Shown: piece by piece, positions 24,373-33,359 of the stretch
How positions within the stretch are numbered: the stretch's first letter is position 1
How the letters are laid out: the number at the start of each line of letters is the position of its first letter
The notes under the pieces: generated by a model
What the model saw: only the letters and a program-made list of their open reading frames with translations
What the model was told of the DNA's origin: nothing
Database searches by the model: none
From: JAVSMW01 sp032027005
Lineage (GTDB): Bacteria > Bacillota > Thermincolia > Thermincolales > UBA2595
Assembly: GCA_032027005.1 (NCBI GenBank)
Contig: JAVSMW010000018.1
Location: forward strand, 16,477 to 55,758
Direction of reading: 5' to 3'
Length of the DNA: 39,282 nt
Translations under genes and position numbers: made by a program

Positions 24373-26682
24373 TTAGAATTTAACAGCAGGTACTTCTTTA
24401 TTTTTACTTTTAACCGCCCGCCATATTTTCTCATAAGTTATCGGCAGGCTGGTCATTCTAACCCCAACAGCATCATAAATTGCGTTGGCGATACTCCCAA
24501 ACGTGGGAGTAGTTGCACCTTCACCAACTTCTTTAGCACCCCAAGGGGCGTTTGCATCACAACTGTCTACTAAGCCGGAATGGNATCTGCGGCATATCCA
24601 GGGCTGTAGGCACGCGGTATTCTGATAAATTGTCATTGATTATTTTCCCTTGGTCATTAAAAAGGACTTGTTCCCAAATCGCTTCTCCCATCGCCATGTA
24701 AAACGCCCCGTGAACCTGGGCATGAAGTAAAGCTGGATTAATTACCTTTCCNGCAGTCATGCACATCCCAAGCATTAAGAAGTTTTATCTCTCCGGTTTC
24801 CTGGTCAATATCAACTTCCGTAATTTGAGTTGCAAAACTATATGCCGGCGATGGACCTACTGCAGCTCCTTTGAATTTCCCCCCTGACTTAGGAGGATGG
24901 TATGATCCACAACCGACCAATGATCCTTTTTTAACCGTAATTTCCTTTGCTATTTCTCCAAAAGTTCGCGTAATTTTCGGGTTATCTTTTACAAAAATAA
25001 TCCCGGAGCGGCAATCCAATTCCTCAGCTGTAACTTCCATCATTTCAGCCGCCATTGCCAATACCTGCTTTTTAATATCTTCGCCAGCCTGCTTTACCGC
25101 AGACCCAGACATAAGAGTCTGGCGGCTGGCGTAAGCGCCAAAATCATGTGGGGCTAGTTCAGTATCAGCTGAAACAATCCTCATATTTTCATAAACATAA
25201 CCCATAGCTTCAGCGGCCATTTGACAAAGAATAGTATCACTACCTTGCCCGATATCCACTGCACCTGTATACAGGGTTGCTTTACTACCGTCTTCATTAA
25301 CTCTGATTATCGCGACTGCATGAGGGATTTTAGTCCGATAGATTGGATATGACGCCCCGGAAACAAAACTTCCCACACCAACCCCGATGCCACGGCCTTT
25401 GGGCAGTTTAGCTATTTTTTCATCCCAACCGGAAATCTCCCGGGCTTTATTTATGGCTTCCTTTAAAGCACAAGAACCAACTTGTAATCCATTANTTGTC
25501 TCCGTATTTGGCTTACGGGCATTGCGCAGACGAATTTCAATAGGGTCTATACCCAATTCCCCAGCGATAATATCTAACTGANCTTTCAAAAATATAACGA
25601 GGTTGAGGATGACCATGGCCTCTTTGTGCTCCACAAGACGGCAAATTAGTACAAACACGATACATGTCGTATTTAAAGTTTTCAAATTCATAGGGGACCG
25701 TTAAGATGGCACCCGCATAATAAGCGGTAGCCACCCCAAGACTGGTATAAGCTCCTCCGTCCATTAGAAAATTGGCATGAACACCCAAAATCTTACCATT
25801 TTTATCCACCCCGGTGGTTAACTCCATATATTGGGCATGCCTACCCCGGTTATGGGCCATCATTTCATGACGGTCATAAAACATTTTGACCGGTTTGCCG
25901 GTGATTTTGGAGAGCACAGCTCCGGCAAATTCCAGACCGGTAGGCTCCACTTTACCGCCGAAACCGCCACCAAGATGGGTTTTCAATATGCGCACATTAC
26001 CCATCGGCATGTTGAATTCGCGGGCAATATAATATTGAAAGTAATGAGGCGATTGGGTGCTGCAATATATTGTCAAATTATCGTTCTCCCAGAACGAAAT
26101 GGCTGAATGCGGTTCAATTGGACTATGGTAAGTCCGCTGGCCTTGAAAACGGTCGGTACGTACCAGGTAGGCCTCAGCAAACGCCTTTTCCACATCCCCA
26201 AAGCTCTGGTGAATCTCGGTATTAATATTCCGCTGATATTCAGCATGGATCTGGGGAGCGTCCTCATCCATGGCGTGTAGCGGGTCAAGGACGGCAGGGA
26301 GAACTTCGTATTCTACTTTGATCAGTTCCAAAGCTCGATATGCCGTTTCTTCATTCTCCGCTGCTACAGCGGCAACCTTATCCCCAACAAAGAGCACTTT
26401 ATCAATACAGAAAATATTTTCATCCCAGCGAGCTGGACTAATCCCATATTTAAGGCTCGGTACATCTTTGTGCGTTATTACCGCTTTAACTCCCGGTAAT
26501 TTTTCAGCCTCAGAGGTATCTATACTTAAAATTCTGGCATGAGCGTAAGGACTGGTTAGAATCTTACCAACCAGCATCTGCGGAAACTTGAGATCACCGG
26601 TGTACTTTGCTTCACCTGTAACTTTAACCCGCCCATCGATCTTTTCTACACTCTTGCCAATTACTGTGAATTGCTGGCTCAT
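24373..26682 (-). CDS. hcrA: HcrA-like molybdenum subunit of 4-hydroxybenzoyl-CoA reductase
   Basis: Large subunit of a xanthine oxidase-family enzyme, about 770 codons (Thauera HcrA has 769). The predicted reaction is reductive removal of the 4-hydroxyl of 4-hydroxybenzoyl-CoA to give benzoyl-CoA. It has GKSVEKIDGRVKVTGEAKYT at the start, THLGGGFGGKVEPTGLEFAG (molybdopterin loop), LPSCGAQRGHGHPQPRYIFE, and the catalytic Glu in AKEVGEGATTP (about 24520-24522). Frame breaks lie near 25582 (N), 24752 (N) and 24584 (N), so they are probably base-calling faults. The ATG at 26682 has GAGGGTGAG upstream and lies 16 bases after hcrC. RGHG resembles 4-hydroxybenzoyl-CoA reductases rather than CO or xanthine dehydrogenases; the direction of the reaction in vivo is inferred from context. 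Confidence 0.8.
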
Positions 26683-26698
26683 GTGCTCACCCTCTTTT

Positions 26699-27193
26699 CT
26701 ACTCATGGTTAGATGCCTCAAGAATGGCTTTAACTATATTTACATATCCTGTGCAACGGCAAAGGTTGCCGGCAATGGCCTCGCGGATTTCATGTTCAGT
26801 GGGGTTGGGGTTTTTAGTCAGCAGCGCTTTTGCGGAGAGAATCATCCCCGGTGTGCAATACCCGCACTGGACTGCGGCATTAGTTAAAAAGGACTCTTGT
26901 ATTTTATCTAATTTACCGTTTTGGGAAACCCCCTCGATGGTAGTAACTTCCCGACCATCGACCTCTACGGCCAGGATAATACAGGAGTCAACGGGTTTGC
27001 CATCTAAGAGGACGGTGCAGGAACCACAGTCCCCCATCTCACAACCTTTTTTAGTCCCGGTTAGGTTAAATTCTTCTCTAAGTAAATTTGCCAGCGTAGT
27101 ATTTGCTTTTACCACGGCAGTATAGGCATCCCCGTTGACTGTCAAGTTGACCAGTAAGCGTCTAATGCCTTGTTTATCGGTAATTGCTTGCAT
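26699..27193 (-). CDS. hcrC: HcrC-like [2Fe-2S] subunit of 4-hydroxybenzoyl-CoA reductase
   Basis: Small electron-transfer subunit, 164 aa and intact. The N-terminal plant-ferredoxin-type domain has GCEMGDCGSCTVLLDGKPVDSC, and the C-terminal helical domain has CGYCTPGM and NLCRCTGY, giving the eight Cys for two [2Fe-2S] clusters. It passes electrons between the FAD subunit and the molybdenum subunit. Its size equals Thauera HcrC (161 aa). It lies between the FAD subunit gene (30 bases away) and hcrA (16 bases away), the order hcrB-hcrC-hcrA. Confidence 0.9.
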   Translation of the reverse strand: MQAITDKQGIRRLLVNLTVNGDAYTAVVKANTTLANLLREEFNLTGTKKGCEMGDCGSCTVLLDGKPVDSCIILAVEVDGREVTTIEGVSQNGKLDKIQESFLTNAAVQCGYCTPGMILSAKALLTKNPNPTEHEIREAIAGNLCRCTGYVNIVKAILEASNHE

Positions 27194-27222
27194 CGTTTTA
27201 CCCTCCTTTAATCAAAACAATT

Positions 27223-28094
27223 TCAACAATGGCCTTTGGTTATAGATGCCTTTAGTGAACGCTTGGTGTAGACCCTTACCATATCACGGCGGTATTCCGC
27301 AGAACCCCGGATGTCGGAGATGGGGGAACATTCCGCGGCAGCAGCCACACCGGCTTGTTCCAGCAGGTCTTCCGTATATTCTTTGTCTATCAGTACTGCT
27401 TCAGCATTTTTTGCCCGCATATNGGGTAGGGGCTACAGCACCAAGGGCGATTTTAGCATCTTTAATTATGTTGCCTTCCATAGTAACCGCCGAAGCAACC
27501 CCTACAACAGCCAGCGCGCCTGATTTGCGGAGGCCGAACTTCATATAATTGGAANCCGGTGGTTAGCTGGTCAGGGATCGTAAACTGGGTAACAACTTCA
27601 TTTTGGGCCAATACTGTCTGCCCTGGTCCGGTGAAGAATTCTTCTAGGGGAACAGTCCTTTCGCCGTTAGGCCCAACCATCGTGATAGTTGCCCCTAAGG
27701 CGATGAGGATGGGGGGCAAATCAGCTGATGGAACTGCATTAACGATATTCCCACCAATAGTCCCTCTGTTACGAATCTGATTATTAGCCATTTTATGGGC
27801 CGCCTCGCCAATCGAAAGGTATCTCTCCTGCAGCACGGAAGAATTGACTATTTCGTTATGGGTAACCCTTGCTCCAATGACAATTCCACGGCCTTTTTGA
27901 TAGCTAATGCTCTTAAGTTGGTCAATCCCCTTGAGGGAAATAAGTACTTCCGGCGTTAGCTTTTTATTTTTCATCTTGTGTAATAGATCCGTCCCACCGG
28001 CCAAGATCTTGGCTTTTTCGCCAAACTCAGCAAGCAACCNGCAAACCTTATCCACGCTTTGAGGCACATAATAATCAAAATCAGGCAAATACAT
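27223..28094 (-). CDS. hcrB: HcrB-like FAD subunit, lacking the extra iron-sulfur loop
   Basis: Medium subunit of the xanthine oxidase-type enzyme, about 290 codons with breaks near 27423, 27460-27555 and 28040, each close to an N. FAD-binding motifs are ILAGGTDLLHKMKNKK and RNRGTIGGNIVNAVPSADLP. In known 4-hydroxybenzoyl-CoA reductases the FAD subunit (about 324 aa) has a loop of about 40 residues with four Cys after TIGGN that binds a [4Fe-4S] cluster. Here TIGGNI runs straight into VNAVPSADLPPILIALGAT, with no such loop and no Cys cluster. The length fits the ordinary family. The start is the ATG at 28094 (MYLPDFDYYVPQSVD) after GAGGTG. It is the first gene of the hcr group, downstream of a promoter-like element. 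Confidence 0.78.
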
Positions 28095-28175
28095 AAAGAA
28101 CACCTCTTCTTTTAGATTCAAACCTCAGATCCTGGTTAAGTCCCTGTCCTTGTTCTTATCCCTAGAANTATTTAT

Positions 28176-28249
28176 AATATATTGACATTATAGATGAAAA
28201 AAAGTACATAAGGTATTACCCTCGAGGCCAAATTTTTTAAACTTATGAG
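28176..28249 (-). promoter_or_regulatory. Promoter/operator-like element upstream of hcrB (copy A)
   Basis: On the minus strand: a palindrome GGCCTCGAGG, then GTAATACC, a T tract, and CTATAATG that could be a -10 box, about 90 bases before the hcrB start. The same 54-bp layout, gapless and about 72 percent identical (39 of 54 bases by my count), recurs at 35776-35851 and, with one extra A, at 38228-38300, both just downstream of the PucR-type regulator sequence. A recognisable -35 box is absent, which would fit activator-dependent transcription. Confidence 0.55.
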
Positions 28250-28313
28250 GATAAATATTCTTCAATAAATACAAAAAAAAGAACTATATTATTGGTTCAT
28301 AATTGTGTCTCCN

Positions 28314-28776
28314 TTACCGATTAAATCCCCAANCCCGCCCAGCGAGCCAAAATTCTGTCTTGAATTTCTTTAGGATACATAGTCTTAAAAGATACNAAAC
28401 TTGGTCTATCATTCTTATCCCAATCCAACGGAAAAGTGCAGTCAAAGAGAACCTTTGCACCCTTGGACCAGACTCTTTCATGCTTACTGGCATAGGGATT
28501 AACCGGAGTGCCTAAGCCATCCCATACATGAATCCCCGTTTTGGGATGACAGCGTGTACAAAAGGCATGCACCACCTCGTTTAAATTATAGATATCAACA
28601 GTCTCATCGACCACGATTACCATATGAAACCCAAGGCCCTAATTTACTGCCAAAAGCCAGTTGCGCGATTTGAGCGGCAATATTGGAGTAGATGGTTTTC
28701 ACGCCTACCACCATTAAATGGTGGGTGGACTGGGGAGGCATATAAACTCCGGTAATAGGAATTCCCTGGCTGCGAA
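28314..28776 (-). repeat. Copy 2 of the UbiD 3'-end repeat
   Basis: Nearly identical to 22832-23292, differing by a few substitutions and indels. Here the sequence continues without ambiguity past CTGCGAA into TTAATTTGTCCAACTCC, so this copy is the cleaner one. Confidence 0.85.
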
Positions 28777-29753
28777 TTAATTTGTCCAACTCCAGTGACA
28801 GGGAGAAGGTACGCAACACATGTCCTTCATCTGTAGGCATACCCGGATTGGCCATGGTGGTAATCGGGTTATTCCGGTAAGTGATACATTTTACCCGGTA
28901 GACATTGCGGTAATCCCTGGGCGAAGTTCGATAACCGGTATATTCTCCGAACGGCCCCTCTTCTAAATCAACACCCGGAAATTAACTCACCCTCAATGAT
29001 AATCTCAGCATGGGCAGGAACCTCCAAGTCGCAGGTCTCGCACTTGACTAGTTCAATCGGCTCACCCATCATCATGCCGGCAAATTCATCCTCAGGCATT
29101 GGGGAAGGAGCACAGGCAGCAATAGCCGAAATAGGATCAGGCCTATGACCATTGCATAAGGCAAACTCTTGCCCTTGGGGACACATTTCCCGTAAAAACA
29201 TTTTCCCCATATCAGAGATAGGCATTACCAGTCCAACCATGGTTTTGGAGTCATAAACCATGGTCCGGTACATTCCCCAGTTAATATCCGAGTTTTCCGG
29301 GTCCTTAGCCACAATAATATGCCATGTGCCCAGATAGCGGCCACCATCCCCTTCATGAAGCATTGGGGCCGGCAACTTAAAAAGATCCACATCATCGCCC
29401 AGTAGGATATTCTCTTTACAAGGTGCTTGAGACTTATCAACAAGCTTTGGCTTGATAGGTTGGCCACTTGTCCGCCTAACATATTCGGCAGCAATCTCGG
29501 GAATACTTGACTTGGGGTCGAGACCCAGAATGATGGCCAGTCTAGGATATGAAGATACCAGAGCACCTAAATAGCGGTAACCGGGATAATCTTTGATATT
29601 CTCTATTAACGGAGCCGGTGCACCATCCTCACACGCCTTACGTACAATTGCCCCTGCTTCCAAGTCCCAATCGATTTCGTCCTTAATCCTGACAAGATCT
29701 TTTTGTTGCTCCAGAGCGGCAATATATTCTCTGTTGTCCTTATAATATTTCAA
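28314..29753 (-). CDS. UbiD-like carboxylase 2, phenylphosphate carboxylase subunit-like (frameshifted)
   Basis: Second UbiD-family protein, about 480 codons. The first 261 residues are open: MKYYKDNREYIAALEQQKDL, CEDGAPAPLIENIKDYPGYR, DINWGMYRTMVYD (conserved Arg), and ELVKCETCDLEVPAHAEIII. A frameshift near 28970-28980 precedes LEEGPFGEYTGYR (conserved Glu region), and another near 28625 splits the C-terminal half. Thauera phenylphosphate carboxylase has two UbiD-like subunits (54 and 53 kDa), and genes 1 and 2 here could be that pair; which is alpha and which beta I cannot tell. It lies between ubiX, which makes the prenyl-FMN cofactor, and the hcr genes. Its N-terminal half differs clearly from gene 1 although the 3' ends are nearly identical. 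Confidence 0.78.
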
Positions 29754-29802
29754 ACTCTTCTACACCTCCTACCATCCTTTAGCAATAACCAACTCCAAAT
29801 GC

Positions 29803-29862
29803 ACAGTTCTTCTCTTCATTTATCTTGACAATAGAAATTTCCAGGTTCTAGTCCACTTTTTT
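29803..29862 (-). pseudogene. Small relic of a UbiD N-terminal region
   Basis: About 60 bases between ubiX and UbiD-like gene 2 closely match 24160-24215 inside UbiD-like gene 1, the part encoding VDWNLEISHIVKVNEERN. Here it reads VD, stop, NLEIS, IVKINEEKN with a small deletion. It is too short to be a gene and marks an old rearrangement between UbiD copies or an assembly edge. Confidence 0.55.
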
Positions 29863-29865
29863 TAT

Positions 29866-30464
29866 TTATAACTGGTGGATATCTGGCCGGATTCCTCGGC
29901 CGGGTTCTCCACCTTCCCAGCGTTTGAAGAGCCGGTGTTCTATGTTAAATTGATCCAAAGCCTTGCCCACTGTTTGGTTGATTATATCATCAATAGTCTT
30001 TGGCATATGATAATAGGCTGGCATGGGCGGGAGTATAACCGCTCCCATTTCAGCCACAGCCAAGAGGAGCTTAAGATGCCCGATATGGAGAGGAGTCTCT
30101 CGGGTAATAACTACCAGTTTCCGTTTTTCCTTTATGGTTACGTCAGCTGCCCGGACCAAAATGGGAGTCGTTATATGAATTAGCCAAGGCCGAAAGGCTC
30201 TTGATCGCACAGGGTGCTATGATCATACCATCAGTTTTAAATGAACCACTGGAAATTGAAGCTCCTATATCTCCGTTATCGTAGACATAGTCCGCTAGTT
30301 TCTCAACTTCCCTCACCGTTAAAGTTGTCTCCATATCAATTGTCCTTTTGGCACTATCGGTTAGTACAAGGTGAGACTCTATCTGACAATCCTTTAGGGT
30401 TTTTAGGCATTCTAATACCGTAAATAGCCCCTGTAGCTCCGGAAATACCCACAATCAGCTTCAT
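29866..30464 (-). CDS. ubiX: UbiX-like flavin prenyltransferase (frameshifted)
   Basis: An enzyme of about 199 codons that attaches a dimethylallyl group to FMN to make the prenyl-FMN cofactor of UbiD enzymes. The start is MKLIVGISGATGAIYG at 30464, after GAGGGGG, with the SGATG flavin loop. A break near 30430 is followed by HLVLTDSAKRTIDMETTLTV, GSFKTDGMIIAPCAIKSLSA and, after a second break near 30170, VVITRETPLHIGHLKLLLAV, AVILPPMPAYYHMPKTIDDI and HRLFKRWEGG. The frame changes are 1-base events and may be sequencing faults. It sits between ppsA and UbiD-like gene 2, ideal for supplying the cofactor to both carboxylases. Confidence 0.85.
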
Positions 30465-30479
30465 CTTCGTCCCCCTCAA

Positions 30480-30518
30480 ACAGAACTGACACCTCAAGAA
30501 ATGAGGCATCAGTTCTGT
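30480..30518 (-). terminator. Strong hairpin between ppsA and ubiX
   Basis: ACAGAACTGA and TCAGTTCTGT pair over 10 bases, with an inner CCTCA/TGAGG stem and a 4-6 base loop. On the minus strand it is followed by only a short T-rich stretch (TTTG), so it is a partial terminator or a processing/stability stem inside the operon. Confidence 0.5.
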
Positions 30519-30548
30519 AACTCAGTTCACTATTATTAAACCCAAAGT

Positions 30549-32218
30549 TTAATCCAGGAAATAGACAACACCCATATCGCCGTCTACTCGAATGCGCATT
30601 CCGCTCTTAATCATCGTACTTCCGGTGAAAACATTCATGACCACCGGGATACCATATTCACGACCAACAATAGCTGCATGGGAAAGACTGGCCCCGCGGT
30701 CGACCACCAACCCCTTTAAGCATGGCAAAAACCGGAGTCCAGGCAGGTGAAGTATACGGGGCAACCAGTATATCCCCATGTTGGACGCTATGGAGATCAT
30801 TTTCACTCAAAACCACCCGGGCAATCCCTTCGGCTACACCCGGTGAACCACAGACTCCGTAGAGATCAGCTTTTAATTCCAGTTTCGGTACCGGGACAGA
30901 GCCAACATTCACCTTAAGAGCCATGGGATCCTTGGCCTTCATCATAACCCCCATAGCTTCCTCCACGGTCACGTTGCCCAAGAACGGAGCCTTTTCTATG
31001 GTACACCAATTCTCCCAAAGCTTCCGGCGTTCAGCAACAACTTCCTGCAAAACATGATACTCGGGATTGTAATAGACCTTACGAACCTCATCCGGAATCA
31101 GAAAGAAGATATCTTCTGCGTTATCAATTCCTCCGGCTCTGGCCAACCGGCGCCCGATCGCCATTAAGGATCTGCGGACCATTGCCGCACTGTAATAGAT
31201 CAAAATAATAGTTATGTTCTTCACTGAAGTTACTCGATTTCTGGGCCAGTCTCATTAGTGCTTCAAAATATTCTCTTCTTTCTTCGGGCAGTTCATTTAA
31301 TATTCTCTGCTCCAACTCTTTCCGCTCAGCCCTCAACTTCTCGCGCTCAGTATCCAGGTAAAAATCGCCGCCGGTAATCAAAAAATGTTTAATGGACATT
31401 AATGGCAATTTGGGGGTTTTCTATCCAAGCCGGTTTTTTAAGGTCACAGAGATCTGCCGCCCAGCCATCGACTTCCAAAAACTCCTGCAATTCGGCCATA
31501 AACTTGGACCCGTTCGGGTTAGCGGTAATATTGGAAATATAATCATCCGGATTAGAATCTAAAATTATTTTATCCAGGCCCAGTTCGACTGCTCTCTTAG
31601 ATAATTTCCATAAAGATTTATCAACTTGGAAGGATTTATTGTCAAAACCGCGCATCAGCCGAAGGAAATCAGTGCTGGTATCGTCAATGTTCAGCCACTC
31701 CTTGCAAAGGGACTCAAACAAAGCATAAACCCCGTCTACGGCATACATCATATAAAAGTGTAGTTCCCACATCCGTTATAGGCAAGAAGAGTTTCTTCAA
31801 AATTTTCTGCTAGCTGAATATTGCTACATTTATCAACATCACACTTTTTCAGATTATCATACCGATCAAGCATCTCTGTGATAACATTGTTCCATAACCC
31901 GTCATAGTCTTGAATAAAAGGAAGAATACTCTGGCGGAATTTTTCTTCCCGCTGTTTGATTTCATTTTCATCCTCGACAATCATAAACGCAATATATACG
32001 CCGCCATCCTTAATTTCCCACTCCCAACCTTGCAAGTGGGAATGCCTAGTTTTTCAAGCCGCCCACTGCGTACCCATCGAGGAGTATTGAGTCCATATAC
32101 AGGCTGTCATTGGTTCCCAAGCCGGGTAGGAATGAGTCCCGTCATAAAACCAAGCTTTATGCTTAATAAGGTCACGCTGCTCGTCAAACTCCATAGGGGT
32201 AAGTTGAAATTGTCTCAT
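30549..32218 (-). CDS. ppsA: PpsA-like phenylphosphate synthase, catalytic-His subunit (frameshifted)
   Basis: Related to the central His domain of PEP synthase and colinear with phenylphosphate synthase PpsA, about 556 codons. The start is the ATG at 32218 (MRQFQLTPMEFDEQRDLIKH) with AGGAGGAA 8 bases upstream. Pieces in order: WFYDGTHSYPAWEP, FIQDYDGLWNNVITEMLDRY, MRGFDNKSFQVDKSLWKLSK, EALMRLAQKSSNFSEEHNYY, DIFFLIPDEVRKVYYNPEYH, DILVAPYTSPAWTPVFAMLK, and the phosphorylated-His motif GASLSHAAIVGREYGIPVV (His codon at 30678-30680). Single-base frame changes near 32045, 31760, 31400, 31200 and 30720 break it. The order matches the whole protein, so the gene may be intact in the organism. It is the first gene of the phenol block; ppsB lies separately at 21456. 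Confidence 0.82.
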
Positions 32219-32466
32219 TAAATAATTCCTCCTCAATTTTGAAACGATTCGTCATTTAGTGGGATTTTATTCACAATTTTATGGGGTTTCTTTGAACTCC
32301 TCAATAGTTATAACTTTTGTACAACTTAAGTTTAGAACTACATATTTTTAAGTAACCACATATTTTGACGATTCCCGGTTCACCACCTCTTTCATCATTT
32401 AAAAATACGGACTTTTAACGGTTAACCGTCAGTTTGCACCCTTACCCCCCACCTCCTAACTATTTA
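32219..32466 (-). promoter_or_regulatory. Leader region upstream of ppsA
   Basis: An AT-rich non-coding stretch between ppsA and an IS remnant. The minus strand contains GTTATAACT, a possible -10 box, roughly 80 bases before the ppsA start. I see no clear -35 box and no copy of the palindromic element found before hcrB. It probably holds the promoter of the phenol block, but no site can be assigned with confidence. Confidence 0.3.
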
Positions 32467-33343
32467 AATAGCCTCTCGGCATTCGCCGAGCCAGTTGGAC
32501 CTACTTTTTGTGGGAGGATATTTATTTTTCATTGCGCTAAACTGGAAATTCGTTACGTAAAAATTAATTCAATAATTTGTCCAAAACCTTGAAAAAACAC
32601 TTGACTTTTTCAAAACACCCCCATAATCGCGATGGAAGGAATTATTTTCCTTTACTACAAGATTTGGGGTGATTTATTTTGAAGCCTGTATTAATTCCGC
32701 ATATCTCGTACCAAGATTCTGCCATCCAGCGCCTTCGAACCAGGGAACATTCCCGGTGTCGGTACCTTCTACGACTTTTTTCAACGCCTTTGGACTGCCA
32801 GCGGAAACAATCTCAAACCTAAAAAACAAAAGCGCAAGCGCAAACGCAAACCAAAGAAAGGAAAGAAGGGTGAGAAAACGCCTACCACCACGCCGGGCAA
32901 GGTCAAACGTCTGGTAGAGTGGGTGATTCGTCACGTCGCTATGAAAACCGACTTGCCCTCTGACCGCTTATTCCACTTCTTCCAGACTTAAATCCTTGCC
33001 ATTTCGGCGAAGCTTGGTTTACTTGGGGATATGAACGCCTTAAGCGCGGCAGACGACGGTATACCCATCGTCACTGCGGCTTATCCCCGCAGTAAATCAA
33101 CTTGTAAAGGACAACTTACGGCTGTTTTACCAAGACTCCTCGCGACTCGGAAAAGTGGAGGATCCTTTACAAACGTCGAACCTCCATTGAGCGCTCCAAT
33201 AAACGTGAAAAGATCGACTATAAGCTGGAATCCGGGCGGCATCGCTCCACAAAAAATGTGGTACGTTCGCATCTATGTCATTAATTTCCAGTTGCTTTTT
33301 TCCATAGTTAACCATTTTCACCCCCAGAATGCCGAGAGTCTAT
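32467..33343 (+). mobile_element. Degenerate IS4-like DDE element, remnant 1
   Basis: It is bounded by inverted repeats TAGCCTCTCGGCATTC (32467) and the complement of TAGACTCTCGGCATTC (ending 33343). Plus-strand frames, broken by stops and shifts, give pieces of a DDE transposase: PGVGTFYDFFQRLWTASGNN, a very basic LKPKKQKRKRKRKPKKGKKG, TPGKVKRLVEWVIRHVAMKT, DLPSDRLFHFFQT, and KRRTSIERSNKREKIDYKLE near the end. About 877 bp remain, too short for a whole transposase. The family is inferred from the basic linker and the terminal ER-rich motif. Confidence 0.7.
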
Positions 33344-33359
33344 TTTAACAACATCAGAA

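Noticed and set aside
24373..28094. Xanthine or carbon monoxide dehydrogenase
   Set aside because: No CO dehydrogenase active-site loop is seen, and CGAQRGHG together with the phenol-gene context favours the 4-hydroxybenzoyl-CoA reductase group, despite the missing FAD-subunit loop.
22832..29753. Anaerobic benzene carboxylase instead of phenylphosphate carboxylase
   Set aside because: Both are UbiD-like and I cannot separate them by eye. The presence of ppsA, ppsB and a gamma-like subunit makes phenylphosphate the simpler choice, so I kept the benzene idea only as an alternative.
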